This document shows positions 8,668-18,593 of a DNA stretch of 64,000 nt, in pieces. Position 1 is the first letter of the stretch, and the number at the start of each line of letters is the position of its first letter. The stretch lies in the NCBI GenBank assembly GCA_947497295.1, contig CANMFU010000001.1, forward strand, positions 558,001 to 622,000, given 5' to 3'. The notes beneath the pieces are model-generated. The model ran no database searches. It was not told where the DNA came from and saw only the letters and a program-made list of their open reading frames with translations. Origin of the DNA: an uncultured Roseovarius sp. GTDB lineage: Bacteria; Pseudomonadota; Alphaproteobacteria; Rhodobacterales; Rhodobacteraceae. The position numbers were made by a program, and so were the translations under genes.

Positions 8668-9064
8668 GTCGCTCCTGCTCTCGATCTCGGGGATCAGGGG
8701 TGACGGGAGATGGGTCAGCTGCCACTCGAAATCCTCCAGCGTCAGAACCCTGAAACTAAGGTGGTGGACTTGCGCAAGCTGGTGCATCTGCGGAACAGGT
8801 GCCGGTTGGGTTTCGTTGCCGTCTTGCCAGGAATGTAGAGGACAGCCCATTGCACCAGCTTGACGCGATTTCCCGTATGTTTAGCCGCGCAGTGTGGACC
8901 CGCGGATGCTGACACAAGCAATCTATGTTCTGTATCAGCGCGTGCCTGTCCGCAGTTGATTGCTTCTACTTCGCACGCTGAAAACCCTCTAGGGTTGGTG
9001 ACTTTCTGCAACTATGAGGGGGTGCAGAAAGTCAGCCAAGGTCAAGATTTTTCTAAGGTTTTCA
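8668..9064. other. Intergenic stretch without a supported gene
   Basis: About 400 bases between the small basic gene and the end of the transketolase gene. The only thing seen is a 42-codon plus-strand frame (8710-8838, beginning MGQLPLEILQRQN) that looks mildly protein-like but has no good ribosome site. It could be a gene remnant. A small hairpin (GGAAGACT / AGTCTTCC, 9065-9088) follows, just beyond the transketolase stop. Confidence 0.4.
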
Positions 9065-9095
9065 GGAAGACTACCTGACCAGTCTTCCCGCGCTG

Positions 9096-11117
9096 TCAGA
9101 GCAGGGACTTCACCTTGGCTGCGACGGCGTCTGCGGTGATGCCGAACTTCTCGTACAGCTCCTCGGCTGGGGCCGATGCGCCGAAGCCTTCCATGCCGAC
9201 AAAGCCGGATTTCGCCTCGCGGCCGCGCTCGCCGCACAGCCAGCGGTCCCAACCCTGACGTGCAGCAGCCTCAACAGCCACGCGCACGGGTCCAGCGGGC
9301 AGCACCTTGCGCCGGGTGGCCTCGTCCTGCGCCTCGAACAGCTCCCAGCAGGGCATGGACACGACGCGCGTGCCGATGCCTTCGGCCTGCAGCAGATCGC
9401 GCGCCTTCATGGCGATTTCCACTTCGGAGCCGGTCGCCATGATGATCGCCTGACGTTTGCCATCGGCGTCCGCCAGCACATAGGCGCCCTGGGCGGTCAG
9501 GTTCTTGTTGCGATGCTCCAGACGCAGCGTTGGCAGGTTCTGGCGCGTCAGCGACAGAACTGATGGCGTTTCCCCGGACGTCAGCGCCAGCTCCCACGCC
9601 TCGGCCGTTTCCACCGTATCGCAGGGGCGGAAGACCCAAGTGTTGGGGGTCGCGCGGCTGATCGCCAGATGCTCGATCGGCTGGTGCGTCGGGCCATCCT
9701 CGCCCAAGCCGATGCTGTCATGGGTCATCACGAACACGGTCGGAATGCGCATCAGAGCGGCAAGGCGCATGGCGGGGCGGGCGTAGTCGGTGAAACACAT
9801 GAACGTGCCGCCATAGGCGCGTATGCCGCCATGCAAGACCATGCCGTTCATCGCGGCGGCCATGCCATGTTCGCGGATGCCATAATAGACGTAGCGCCCC
9901 TTGCGATTGCCTTCGTCGAACACGCCCAGATCGCCGGTTTTGGTGTTGTTCGATCCCGTGAGGTCCGCCGAGCCGCCGACCGTCTCGGGCATGATCGGGT
10001 TGACGATTTCCAGCACCATTTCGCTGGATTTGCGCGTGGCGACTTTTGGCGCCTCTTCGCTGATCTGCTTTTTCAGCGCCTTGATGCGGGCGCTCAGGGT
10101 TTTGGGGGCCTCGCGGTCAAAAATGCGCGTGAACTCTTTTTGACGGCGCTCGGAGGTCTCTGCAAATCGCGCCTCCCACGCCTCGCGCTCGGATTGTCCT
10201 CTTGAACCAATGGCTTCCCAAGCCTTCTTGATGTCGCCGGGAACCTCGAACGGACCGGTTTTCCAGCCATAGGCCGCCTTGGCTGCGGCCATTTGGTCTG
10301 CATCGGTCAGCGCGCCATGGCCCTTGGATGTGTCCTGCGCCGCATGGCCCAGTGCGATATGCGTCTTGCAGGCAATCATGGTGGGTTTCTTGGACGTCTT
10401 CGCCTTGGTGATCGCCTCGTCGATCTGCGCGGGATCGTGCCCGTCAATCTCGATCACCTGCCAGTTGGCGGCGCGGAAGCGTTTCACCTGATCGGTGCGG
10501 TCCGACAGCGATACTTTGCCGTCGATGGTGATGTCGTTATTGTCCCAGAACACGATCAGCTTGCCCAAGCTGTGGCGCCCCGCCAGCGTGATCGCCTCCT
10601 GGCTGATCCCTTCCATCAGGCAGCCATCGCCGGCGATGACATAGGTGTGGTGATCCACCAGCTTGCGGCCGTAACGCGCGCGCAGCATTTCCTCTGCCAT
10701 GGCAAAGCCGACCGAATTGGCGATGCCCTGACCCAGCGGGCCGGTCGTCGTTTCGATCCCCTTGGCGTGACCATATTCGGGATGGCCTGCGGTGATCGCG
10801 CCCCATTGGCGGAAATTCTTGATCTGCTCCAGCGTCATGTCCGCATAGCCGGTCAGATGCAGCAGCGAATAAAGCAACATCGAGCCGTGGCCTGCGCTGA
10901 GGATGAAGCGGTCACGATCCGGCCAATCGGGCGCAGCAGCGTCGAATTTCAGGTGCTTTTCATACAGCACGGTGGCAACATCGGCCATGCCCATCGGCAT
11001 CCCCGAATGGCCCGAATTGGCCGCATGAACCGCGTCCAGCGTCAGGGCGCGAATGGCGGTCGCTTTGGACCAGTGATCAGGGTTGGCTTGGGCGAGTGCA
11101 GCGATATCCACGGGCAC
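9096..11117 (-). CDS. tkt: Transketolase
   Basis: A 673-residue thiamine-diphosphate enzyme that moves two-carbon units in the pentose-phosphate or Calvin cycle. The start is taken as the GTG at 11117, because AAGGA lies 5 bases before it and the family N-terminus ([28 protein letters not shown]) follows. A longer frame reaches ATG 11261, but the extra residues are not transketolase-like. Landmarks: [25 protein letters not shown], the ThDP motif [13 protein letters not shown]...DNND, and [18 protein letters not shown]. It is divergent from the coiled-coil/zapA pair. Confidence 0.95.
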   Translation of the reverse strand: MPVDIAALAQANPDHWSKATAIRALTLDAVHAANSGHSGMPMGMADVATVLYEKHLKFDAAAPDWPDRDRFILSAGHGSMLLYSLLHLTGYADMTLEQIKNFRQWGAITAGHPEYGHAKGIETTTGPLGQGIANSVGFAMAEEMLRARYGRKLVDHHTYVIAGDGCLMEGISQEAITLAGRHSLGKLIVFWDNNDITIDGKVSLSDRTDQVKRFRAANWQVIEIDGHDPAQIDEAITKAKTSKKPTMIACKTHIALGHAAQDTSKGHGALTDADQMAAAKAAYGWKTGPFEVPGDIKKAWEAIGSRGQSEREAWEARFAETSERRQKEFTRIFDREAPKTLSARIKALKKQISEEAPKVATRKSSEMVLEIVNPIMPETVGGSADLTGSNNTKTGDLGVFDEGNRKGRYVYYGIREHGMAAAMNGMVLHGGIRAYGGTFMCFTDYARPAMRLAALMRIPTVFVMTHDSIGLGEDGPTHQPIEHLAISRATPNTWVFRPCDTVETAEAWELALTSGETPSVLSLTRQNLPTLRLEHRNKNLTAQGAYVLADADGKRQAIIMATGSEVEIAMKARDLLQAEGIGTRVVSMPCWELFEAQDEATRRKVLPAGPVRVAVEAAARQGWDRWLCGERGREAKSGFVGMEGFGASAPAEELYEKFGITADAVAAKVKSLL

Positions 11118-11337
11118 GGGTATCCTTATGGCAGGGATGATTTGCACAGGCTGAATACCAGCCCGCGCCCAAAGATCAAGCACCGCTATAGCCGCAGCCT
11201 TGTGTGCCATCGGCGTCCGCGCGTCATGCCGCGCAAGGGGGGAAGCCTTTTTGTCAGTCATTGGTTACACTTGGCCCAAACGCCCGGCGGCAGCGATTCG
11301 GCGCGCGCCCGGCACCACAAATGAGGACACGCTAAGG

Positions 11338-11916
11338 ATGAGCGATATCGACGCGATGCAGGGGCGGATCATGGCCGCTCTGGACCGGATCGGGCAGGGT
11401 CTGGACGGGCTTACGCAGGACAAGGGCGACACCGAACTTGAGGGATTGCGCCAACAGCTTGAGGACGAACAGCTGGCCAATGCCCAGCTGGAGGAGCGCG
11501 TTAAAAAGCTGAGTGCGCGCACCCGCGAAGCCGAAGAGGCGGCCCGCGCCGCCGATGCCGCGCAAACCACCGAAGCCGCAGCCCGTGCCGACGCACAGCA
11601 GGAACGCGCTCAGGCGATGACGCAACTGGACGGCGCGCTTCAGTCGCTGCGCAAGGCCAACCAGCAGTTGCGCGACAACAACACTGCGCTACGGACGGCC
11701 AATGCCGAAGGCGTGGCCGAGCCGCATCTGATTAACAAGGCGATGATGGCCGAACTGGATGGCTTGCGCGCCGCGCGCGCTGCGGACCGGGCTGAAATGG
11801 ATGTCCTGTTGACCGAGCTGGGTCAAATTACGGCCGGAGCGGGAGACAAAGACAGCCAAGACGCAGGCAGCCAAAAGACCGCCGAAGCAGATGCCGCACG
11901 TAAGGAGGACGTATGA
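11338..11916 (+). CDS. Coiled-coil protein upstream of zapA
   Basis: A 192-residue acidic protein, start at 11338 (MSDIDAMQGRIMAAL) after TAAGG. Almost all of it is predicted coiled coil, rich in Ala, Glu, Gln and Arg heptads (about residues 25-120), with no membrane segment or catalytic motif. Its stop overlaps the zapA start (ATGA), so the two are translationally coupled. The coupling and shape suggest a role beside ZapA in division, which is inference. Confidence 0.75.
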   Translation: MSDIDAMQGRIMAALDRIGQGLDGLTQDKGDTELEGLRQQLEDEQLANAQLEERVKKLSARTREAEEAARAADAAQTTEAAARADAQQERAQAMTQLDGALQSLRKANQQLRDNNTALRTANAEGVAEPHLINKAMMAELDGLRAARAADRAEMDVLLTELGQITAGAGDKDSQDAGSQKTAEADAARKEDV

Positions 11917-12311
11917 TGCCCGAGATTGACGTCGAAATCGGTGGCCGTATCTTTCAGGTGTCCTGCCAGGAGGGCGAAGAGCATTATCTGCATGCCGCGG
12001 CCAAGATGCTGGACGAGGAGGCCGCCGTTTTGTCCGCGCAGATCGGCCGCATTCCCGAACCCCGGATGCTGTTGATGGCGGGCCTGATGCTGGCCGACAA
12101 GACTGCCGGGCTTGAGGACAAGCTGCGCGAGATGCACGACCTGATGGCCAACAAAGAGGCCGAGCTGGAGCAGTTGCGCAACACACCGGCCCCCGCGCCG
12201 GAACGGGTGGAGGTGCCGGTCGTGCCTGCCTCGGTCACGGATACGCTGGCCGAAATTGCCGCGCGCGCCGAAGCGCTGGCCGAAACGATTGACGGCCAGA
12301 AGGCGGGCTAG
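11913..12311 (+). CDS. zapA: Cell division protein ZapA
   Basis: A 132-residue ZapA-family protein. It starts MPEIDVEIGGRIFQVSCQEGEE, the typical N-terminal domain, followed by LHAAAKMLDEEA and a helical coiled coil. ZapA bundles FtsZ filaments at the midcell ring. ATG 11913 overlaps the upstream stop, and a second in-frame ATG follows at 11916; GGAGG precedes both. The tail beyond residue 95 is Pro/Val-rich and longer than in E. coli ZapA. Confidence 0.85.
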   Translation: MMPEIDVEIGGRIFQVSCQEGEEHYLHAAAKMLDEEAAVLSAQIGRIPEPRMLLMAGLMLADKTAGLEDKLREMHDLMANKEAELEQLRNTPAPAPERVEVPVVPASVTDTLAEIAARAEALAETIDGQKAG

Positions 12312-12347
12312 GCAGCGTATCCTGCGCAGGGCTGTGCAGCACGGCGG

Positions 12348-12376
12348 AATGGCTGGACACTGTTCGGCCATTTTTC
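12348..12376 (+). terminator. Probable terminator after zapA
   Basis: A short stem (AATGGC / GCCATT) followed by TTTTC, 37 bases after the zapA stop. Right after it is another palindrome (GTTCAGCC / GGCTGAAC, 12379-12402) without a T-run. Confidence 0.45.
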
Positions 12377-12442
12377 TGTTCAGCCGGAACATAGGCTGAA
12401 CATCCCTTTCACTCTGGCGTCGGGAAGGTTAAGAATACCCGC

Positions 12443-14815
12443 ATGAGCAGCTTTGACGAATCCGACGCCTTCGAGGGCGCCTCGCTATCCGCGCGTGCAA
12501 TGGCCGCGCGGGGGACGCCTTATCTGGACGGGTTGAATCCTGAACAGCGCCTTGCCGTCGAGACGATGGATGGCCCGGTGCTGATGCTGGCCGGGGCAGG
12601 CACCGGCAAAACCAAGGCGCTGACGACGCGCATCGTGCATCTGTTGAACACCGGGCGCGCCCAGCCCAATGAAGTGCTGGCCGTCACCTTCACCAACAAG
12701 GCCGCGCGCGAGATGAAAAACCGCGTCGGCGCGCTGCTGGGGCATTCCATCGAGGGGATGCCGTGGCTGGGCACTTTCCACTCGATCTGCGTCAAGCTGC
12801 TGCGCCGCCATGCCGAACTGATCGGGGTGGAGGGGCAGGGCCGCGAGGTCATTCTGAAATCGAACTTTACCATTCTGGACACCGACGACCAACTGCGCCT
12901 GCTGAAACAGCTAGTCCGGGCCGCCGGTATCGACGACAAACGCTGGCCTGCCCGCCAACTGGCCGGGATCATCGACCATTGGAAAAACCGCGCCTGGACG
13001 CCGGATAACGTGCCCGCCGCCGAGGCCGGGGCTTATAACGGTAAAGGCGTCACGCTCTACAAGGAGTATCAGCGCCGCCTGATCGAGTTGAACGCGGTCG
13101 ATTTCGGCGATCTGCTGCTCCATGTGGTCACTATATTCCAGACCCATGACGATATCCTGCAAAAATACCAGCGCTGGTTTCGCTACATTCTGGTGGACGA
13201 ATATCAGGACACGAACGTTGCTCAATACATGTGGCTACGCCTGCTGGCGGGCGGCCATAAAAACATCTGCTGCGTTGGGGATGATGACCAATCCATCTAT
13301 GGCTGGCGCGGTGCTGAGGTCGGCAATATCCTGCGGTTCGAAAAGGATTTTCCGGGCGCGCATGTGGTCCGGCTGGAGCAGAACTACCGCTCGACCCCGC
13401 ATATCCTTGCCGCCGCGTCCGGCGTGATCTCGGGCAACAAGGGGCGTCTGGGCAAGGAGTTGTGGACCGATGTTGAGGACGGCGAAAAGGTCCGCCTGAT
13501 TGGCCATTGGGACGGCGACGAAGAGGCCCGCTGGATCGGCGAGGAGATCGAGGCTATGCAGCGCGGCACCCGCGGCCTGCGGCAATTCGGTCTCGATGAA
13601 ATCGCGATCCTCGTGCGCGCCTCGCACCAGATGCGCGCCTTCGAAGACAGGTTTCTGACCATCGGCCTGCCATACCGCGTCATTGGCGGCCCGCGTTTCT
13701 ACGAGCGGTTGGAGATCCGCGACGCCATGGCCTATTTCCGCTGCGTCACCAGTCCCAGCGACGATCTGGCGTTCGAGCGGATCGTGAATACCCCCAAGCG
13801 CGGGCTGGGTGACAAGGCGCAGCAGAAAATTCAGATAATCGCCCGTGAAAACGGCGTGCCGCTGATGGCGGGCGCGCGCATCCTGCTGGAGGAAAAGGGC
13901 ATAGGCGGCAAGGGTGCCAAGGAGCTGGCGACGTTGCTTGACGGGCTTGCCCGCTGGGGCCGCATGGCGGGGGATGATACGGTCAGCCATATCGAGCTGG
14001 CCGGGATCATTCTGGACGAATCCGGCTATACCGGGATGTGGCAGAACGACAAGACGCCGGAGGCGCCGGGTCGGCTTGAAAACCTCAAGGAACTGGTCAA
14101 GGCACTGGAAAACTTCGAGAACCTCACTGGGTTTCTGGAGCATGTCAGCCTGATCATGGAGAATGAAAGCGACAATGCGGGCGAGAAGGTCAGTATCATG
14201 ACCCTGCACGCGGCCAAGGGCCTCGAATTCCCCGCCGTGTTTCTGCCGGGTTGGGAGGACGGGCTATTCCCCTCGCAACGCTCGATGGACGAGAGCGGAT
14301 TGCAAGGCGTCGAAGAAGAGCGCCGTCTTGCCTATGTCGGTATTACCCGCGCCGAGGAGGTTTGCACGATTTCATTCGCCGGCAACCGCCGCGTTTTTGG
14401 CCAGTGGCAATCTTCGCTGCCGTCCCGCTTTATCGACGAATTGCCCGAGAAGCATGTTGAGGTGCTGACGCCGCCGGGCCTTTATGGCGGCGGCTATGGC
14501 GCTGCTGCGGGGGTGCAGAACAGTATCGATGCCAAGGTCGCGGATGCGAATGTCTACAATTCCCCCGGCTGGAAACGCATGCAGGAACGCGCCAGCCAGC
14601 GGCCTGTGGCGCAGCCGCGCGAATCGACGTCGCCGGTGATCGACATGGCCGCCACTTCGTCACATACCGTGGGCGAGCGGGTGTTCCACCAGAAATTCGG
14701 CTATGGGGAGATCATGGCGATCGAAGGCGACAAGCTGGAGATCGCGTTCGAGAAGGCAGGCACCAAAAAGGTGGTCGCCAGATTTGTCACCAGCCCGGAT
14801 GATGTGCCGTTTTAA
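12443..14815 (+). CDS. uvrD: ATP-dependent DNA helicase UvrD/PcrA
   Basis: A 790-residue superfamily 1A helicase that unwinds DNA 3'-5' in nucleotide-excision and mismatch repair and clears stalled replication forks. Motifs in order: Q motif LNPEQRLAVE, Walker A AGAGTGKT (about residues 51-58), VTFTNKAAREM, Walker B DEYQDTN, GDDDQSIYGWRGA, and EQNYRS. Near the end are TLHAAKGLEFPAVFL and LAYVGITRAEE. The C-terminus (VFHQKFGYGEIMAIEGDKLEIAFE) is the PcrA/UvrD Tudor-like RNA-polymerase contact domain. It is followed by a strong palindromic terminator. Confidence 0.96.
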   Translation: MSSFDESDAFEGASLSARAMAARGTPYLDGLNPEQRLAVETMDGPVLMLAGAGTGKTKALTTRIVHLLNTGRAQPNEVLAVTFTNKAAREMKNRVGALLGHSIEGMPWLGTFHSICVKLLRRHAELIGVEGQGREVILKSNFTILDTDDQLRLLKQLVRAAGIDDKRWPARQLAGIIDHWKNRAWTPDNVPAAEAGAYNGKGVTLYKEYQRRLIELNAVDFGDLLLHVVTIFQTHDDILQKYQRWFRYILVDEYQDTNVAQYMWLRLLAGGHKNICCVGDDDQSIYGWRGAEVGNILRFEKDFPGAHVVRLEQNYRSTPHILAAASGVISGNKGRLGKELWTDVEDGEKVRLIGHWDGDEEARWIGEEIEAMQRGTRGLRQFGLDEIAILVRASHQMRAFEDRFLTIGLPYRVIGGPRFYERLEIRDAMAYFRCVTSPSDDLAFERIVNTPKRGLGDKAQQKIQIIARENGVPLMAGARILLEEKGIGGKGAKELATLLDGLARWGRMAGDDTVSHIELAGIILDESGYTGMWQNDKTPEAPGRLENLKELVKALENFENLTGFLEHVSLIMENESDNAGEKVSIMTLHAAKGLEFPAVFLPGWEDGLFPSQRSMDESGLQGVEEERRLAYVGITRAEEVCTISFAGNRRVFGQWQSSLPSRFIDELPEKHVEVLTPPGLYGGGYGAAAGVQNSIDAKVADANVYNSPGWKRMQERASQRPVAQPRESTSPVIDMAATSSHTVGERVFHQKFGYGEIMAIEGDKLEIAFEKAGTKKVVARFVTSPDDVPF

Positions 14816-14848
14816 CCTGCGTCTTATCATGCTGCCCAATGCATGAAG

Positions 14849-14884
14849 AAAGCCTGCCAAGATATTATCTTGGCAGGCTTTGTT
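14849..14884 (+). terminator. Terminator of uvrD, near-perfect palindrome
   Basis: Two 16-base arms (AAAGCCTGCCAAGATA and its exact complement) flank a single central T, making a 33-base perfect palindrome that ends in TTTGTTC. The right arm itself ends in TTT. It starts 34 bases after the uvrD stop. Confidence 0.85.
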
Positions 14885-14904
14885 CGGAGCCCACATTCGA
14901 GAGA

Positions 14905-15021
14905 CTAAAGCATTCCGCGAACAATCCGAAGCACAGCTTTTCGCGGAACGCATGCACCATACAGGCGCTGCGCGCGTTTCGCCTTTATCTGATGTCTCAG
15001 GTTAAAGGCGAAACGCTTTAG
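14905..15021 (+). repeat. Palindromic dispersed repeat, copy A (117 bp)
   Basis: The element begins CTAAAGCATTCCGCGAA and ends GGCGAAACGCTTTAG, so its ends are inverted copies of each other. Inside are two stem-loops: TTCCGCGAA / TTCGCGGAA, and the perfect 14-base stem GCGTTTCGCCTTTA / TAAAGGCGAAACGC. It shares ends and most of its first half with copy B at 49694-49775, which is in the opposite orientation and lacks about 35 bases. It stops one base short of the stop codon of the next (convergent) gene and likely doubles as its terminator. Confidence 0.75.
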
Positions 15022-15022
15022 C

Positions 15023-15742
15023 TTATTCGCGGTTGCCCATCAGTTGCAGCAGGAACATGAACATGTTGATGAAGTCGAGGTAGAGACGCAGCGCGCCCAT
15101 GATCGCTGACTTGCCCAGCCATTCACTGTCGCCCTGATGCGCATGTGCCAGATATTCGTTCTTGATCGACTGCGTGTCATAGGCCGTCAGACCTGCGAAA
15201 ATCAGCACGCCGATGATCGAGATCGCAAACATGATCGCCGGGGAGCCAAGAAAGATATTGATGATCGAAGCGACGATCAGACCGATCACGCCCATGATCA
15301 GGAAGCTGCCCCAGCCCGAGATATCCTTTTTAGTGGTGTAGCCCCAGAGGGACAGACCGGCGAAGGCAACCGACGTGGTCAGAAATACCTGAGCGATCGA
15401 GAAGTCCGTGTAGATCACGAAGATATAGCTCAGCGAGATGCCCATGACGGTGGCAAACGCATAAAAGAACAGCTGTGCGGCAGCAGCCGACAGTTTGTTG
15501 ATGACGGCGCCAAAGGCGAATACCATGATCAACGGCGCGAACATGACGATCCAACGGGTGATCCCGGTGAACAGCGTCTCCATCATATAGGCGTTGTTGC
15601 CCACGGCCCACGCGGCCAGAAACGTCAAAGCCATGCCTACGGACATCGTGCCGTAGACCTTGTTCATATGGGCGCGCAGCCCCTGATCAATCTGGGCGGT
15701 GCGGGTCCCGCCCGCCGTCCGGATTGTATTGTATTCAGCCAT
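15023..15742 (-). CDS. Bax inhibitor-1 (YccA/YbhL-like) family membrane protein
   Basis: A 239-residue multi-pass inner-membrane protein. The start at 15742 (MAEYNTIRTAGGTRTAQIDQ) follows GGAGG at good spacing; a longer open frame upstream is not conserved in character. About seven hydrophobic helices follow, with AYDTQSIKNEYL and the C-terminal ALRLYLDFINMFMFLLQLMG typical of BI-1/UPF0005 proteins, whose conserved acidic residues form a pH-sensitive di-aspartyl latch. Bacterial members are thought to be leak channels or modulators of FtsH. It stands alone. Confidence 0.9.
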   Translation of the reverse strand: MAEYNTIRTAGGTRTAQIDQGLRAHMNKVYGTMSVGMALTFLAAWAVGNNAYMMETLFTGITRWIVMFAPLIMVFAFGAVINKLSAAAAQLFFYAFATVMGISLSYIFVIYTDFSIAQVFLTTSVAFAGLSLWGYTTKKDISGWGSFLIMGVIGLIVASIINIFLGSPAIMFAISIIGVLIFAGLTAYDTQSIKNEYLAHAHQGDSEWLGKSAIMGALRLYLDFINMFMFLLQLMGNRE

Positions 15743-15893
15743 CTGTGCCTCCGAGTTGGTGTGCCAAGTCCCGTGTTGGACCTTTCGGGTCAATATCGGG
15801 GGGGCGGGGGGGTATTTCAAGGTTATTCGGTCAGGGATTTCGCAGCATTTGATAAAATGCCGTCCTGTAATGCCACGGGTCGCGGTGCGGCGC

Positions 15894-16859
15894 TCACATC
15901 GTGACAACGACCTTGCCGGTCGAGCGACGTGTGCGCAACAGATCCATCCCCTCCATCGCGCGCTCAAACGGATAAGTGTGATGTGCACGGGGGGCAATGC
16001 GCCCATCGGCGGCCCAGTCCAGCAGGGTGCGCAGCGATCCGGTCAGCGCATTGGGCGCAAAACTCAGATAGCCGCCCCAATAAAGTCCCATGACGGTCAG
16101 GTTTTTGACCAGAAGGTGATTGGCCGGGATCTGCGGCACCTCGCCGCTGGCAAATCCGATACTCAGAATGCGCGCCTCGGGGCGGCAGGCGCGGAAGGCA
16201 GCGGTAAACTGATCGCCCCCGACCGGATCGTAAACCACATCGGCGCCGCCCAGATCCTTGGTCATGCTGCGGATGTCGTCGGTTTCGGCGTCAATCAGGT
16301 GATCGGCGCCAGCGATACGCGCCGCCTCCAGCTTGGCTTTGCCGCGTGCGCAGGCGATGACGCGGGCGCCCATCGTCTTGCCGATTTCCACAGCCGTCAG
16401 ACCCACGCCGCCTGCCGCACCCAGCACCAAAAGCGTCTCACCGGGGAGGAGCCGCGCGCGATGCGCCAGCGCCAGGTGCGAGGTGCCATACGCAATTTGA
16501 AATGCGGCGCCGGCCTCGAATGTGAGGCCATCGGGCAGGGGCAGCGCGCGATCTGCGTCAAAACAGCCGTATTCCGCTAGCCCGCCCTGGCCACCATATA
16601 CGGCAACGCGCGCTCCGATGGCGGGCCTCTCTACCCCGGGCCCAAGCGCATCGACGATGCCGGCAACCTCCATTCCCAAGGTAAAGGGGAGAGCGGGTGT
16701 ATCCTGGTAACTGCCCTTGATCATCAAAAGATCGGCGAAATTCAGACCGCAGGCATGGATTCGCACGCGAATTTGTCCGGGCGCCGGGGCGGGCACAGGG
16801 TGCTTCGTCAGCACCGGTGGCGCGTCGTGCGAGGTCAGGCGTAGGGCGCGCATGGTCAT
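15894..16859 (-). CDS. NADPH:quinone oxidoreductase-type MDR protein
   Basis: A 321-residue zinc-free medium-chain dehydrogenase/reductase. Landmarks: MRALRLTSHDAPP, CGLNFADLLMIKGSYQ, FTLGMEVAGIV, the Rossmann motif LVLGAAGGVGLTAVEIGK and YDPVGGDQF. It reduces quinones or enoyl-type substrates with NADPH; the real substrate is unknown. I considered the acrylyl-CoA reductase AcuI because of the DMSP lyase in the window, but the N-terminus and motifs fit the QOR group, not AcuI/YhdH. Start ATG 16859, or 16853. Confidence 0.85.
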   Translation of the reverse strand: MTMRALRLTSHDAPPVLTKHPVPAPAPGQIRVRIHACGLNFADLLMIKGSYQDTPALPFTLGMEVAGIVDALGPGVERPAIGARVAVYGGQGGLAEYGCFDADRALPLPDGLTFEAGAAFQIAYGTSHLALAHRARLLPGETLLVLGAAGGVGLTAVEIGKTMGARVIACARGKAKLEAARIAGADHLIDAETDDIRSMTKDLGGADVVYDPVGGDQFTAAFRACRPEARILSIGFASGEVPQIPANHLLVKNLTVMGLYWGGYLSFAPNALTGSLRTLLDWAADGRIAPRAHHTYPFERAMEGMDLLRTRRSTGKVVVTM

Positions 16860-17175
16860 GGTTTTTATGAGCCTGTTGTGACTATTGCAAAGAGCGATGA
16901 AACGGCACGTGTGCCGCCTGTTCGCACCCTGCCTAAGGCGCACGGCGCTGTCAATTTCCGCAGCCATATGCTTGGAAATCTCATCGTGTCACCCGTTTAA
17001 ATTGAACTTTACGCAAACAATCAGCCCGGCAGATGCATTACTTGTTGAAAAACTTCGCTCTGGTGTTAATCTGTGCCGCACGCCTCCATGTGTATTTATG
17101 GTGGATGTGCAGGGCCGCGGCGGGAGAGTGGATCCTGCGCTGCATGGTATAACCCGCCGGAAAAAGGATCAGAAC
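16860..17175. other. Divergent promoter region between the QOR and XRE genes
   Basis: About 316 bases without a credible gene. The right half is comparatively AT-rich (AATTGAACTTTACGCAAACAATC and following, 16998-17060) and should hold the XRE promoter. I see no clear operator repeat. The plus-strand frame of the XRE gene is open through it, but without a ribosome site. Confidence 0.5.
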
Positions 17176-17559
17176 ATGCCCCATCTCGTCGACATTCATG
17201 TGGGAAAACGCATCAGGCACCGGCGATGGCTGGCTGGAATGACGCAGCAGCAACTGGCTGAAAGTGTCGGGATCAAATTCCAGCAAATTCAAAAGTATGA
17301 AACGGGCGCTAACCGCGTCAGCGCGTCGCGGCTGTGGGATATTGCGGCGGCAATGGGCGTGGACGTCGCGTTTTTCTTTGAAGGGATAGAAGCCGCACAG
17401 GATGCTGCGGACACAGGCGCGCCGGCGGTCAAAGGCAGCGCAGCCGATATTCTGGGTGACAAGGAAGCACTTGATCTGGTGCGGTCCTATTACGCCATCC
17501 CCGAAAACCAGCGCCGCCGCCTGTTTGATCTGGCCCGCGTGCTGAGTGACGTTGCCTGA
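17176..17559 (+). CDS. XRE-family transcriptional regulator
   Basis: A 127-residue protein with a Cro/C1-type helix-turn-helix at about residues 8-65 (VGKRIRHRRWLAGMTQQQLAE...FQQIQKYETGANRVSASRL) and a short acidic C-terminal part ending YYAIPENQRRRLFDLARVL. Start ATG 17176 follows AAAAAGGATC. This architecture is common in Rhodobacteraceae and Rhizobiales, where such proteins are general regulators. No target is suggested by the neighbours. Confidence 0.88.
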   Translation: MPHLVDIHVGKRIRHRRWLAGMTQQQLAESVGIKFQQIQKYETGANRVSASRLWDIAAAMGVDVAFFFEGIEAAQDAADTGAPAVKGSAADILGDKEALDLVRSYYAIPENQRRRLFDLARVLSDVA

Positions 17560-17663
17560 CCAAACGCGCTACATGCTGTGGCTGACATGGCGTGTAGCAG
17601 GCTTGAGTTAAGTTCCGGTGGGGCCTAGTCAGGGCGCATAATTTCTGCGCGAAGGTCTTTGCC

Positions 17664-18497
17664 ATGATATCCACAGATCGGACACGCCCCGACGATGCGC
17701 GCGACATTATTGATGTTGCTCATTGTCTGGCGGATGCGGCGCGGGCGGCGATTTTGCCCCATTTCCGTGTGACTGATGTAGCGACCGAGAACAAATTCGT
17801 CCCCGGCGCCCTGAGCGAGGGGCGGTTTGATCCCGTGACTGTCGCCGACCGCGCGGCGGAGCGGGCAATGCGGGATATCCTGACCCGACGACGCCCGGAC
17901 GACGGTGTTTTGGGCGAAGAGTTTGGCAACACGGACGGTGCCAGTGGGCTGACCTGGGTGCTGGACCCCATCGACGGAACGCGCGGCTTTATTGCAGGCA
18001 CGCCGACATGGGGCGTACTGATTGCTGCCGCTGATCCAGTGGGGCCAGTTTATGGACTGATTGACCAGCCCTATATTGCGGAGCGATTCGAGGGCGGCTT
18101 GGGCCGCGCGCGGATGTCAGGACCTATGGGACTGCGAACGCTCAAGACACGCGGTGATCGCGCCCTGAATGCGGCCACCGTGATGACGACCTTCCCCGCT
18201 GTTGGCACGCCGGCCGAGGGCGCGGCCTTTGCCCGGATCGCAAATCAGGCTCGGATTGTGCGCTATGGTTGTGACTGTTACGCCTATGCCTTGCTGGCCA
18301 TGGGGCAGGTCGATCTGGTGATCGAGGCCGGGCTGAACGCTTACGACATTTGCGCACCAATCGCGGTGATTGAGGCTGCAGGCGGTATCGTCACCGACTG
18401 GCGCGGCGGACCTGCCACGGCGGGGGGGCGTATCGTTGCGGCGGCCGGACAGATGCAGCATGACGCGGCGCTCGAAATTTTGGCCCGGGTGGACTGA
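17664..18497 (+). CDS. hisN: Inositol-monophosphatase family phosphatase, probably histidinol-phosphatase
   Basis: A 277-residue Mg-dependent phosphatase of the IMPase fold. Metal-site motifs are GEEFG (about residues 88-92) and WVLDPIDGTRGFIAG; the second aspartate site is LNAYDICAPIAVIEAAGG. The RGF after DPIDGT is typical of HisN-type histidinol-phosphatases, which remove phosphate from histidinol phosphate in histidine synthesis. No his genes are adjacent, so an IMPase, FBPase or CysQ-like role cannot be excluded. Confidence 0.75.
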   Translation: MISTDRTRPDDARDIIDVAHCLADAARAAILPHFRVTDVATENKFVPGALSEGRFDPVTVADRAAERAMRDILTRRRPDDGVLGEEFGNTDGASGLTWVLDPIDGTRGFIAGTPTWGVLIAAADPVGPVYGLIDQPYIAERFEGGLGRARMSGPMGLRTLKTRGDRALNAATVMTTFPAVGTPAEGAAFARIANQARIVRYGCDCYAYALLAMGQVDLVIEAGLNAYDICAPIAVIEAAGGIVTDWRGGPATAGGRIVAAAGQMQHDAALEILARVD

Positions 18498-18593
18498 GTG
18501 TCAAAATGCAGACACGCGCGGGCGCCCGAAATGGGCTGGCCCGACACTTCGCCGCCCGTTATCTTGCAAAAACCGGCCCTTACTGGAGACACG

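Noticed and set aside
12312..12442. 6S RNA gene downstream of zapA, as in other proteobacteria
   Set aside because: The 131-base gap is too short and its hairpins do not form the long rod with a central bubble.
15894..16859. Acrylyl-CoA reductase (AcuI) that would complete the DMSP route
   Set aside because: The N-terminus and motifs (CGLNFADLLMIKG, LVLGAAGGVGLTAVE) fit quinone oxidoreductases, not the AcuI/YhdH group.
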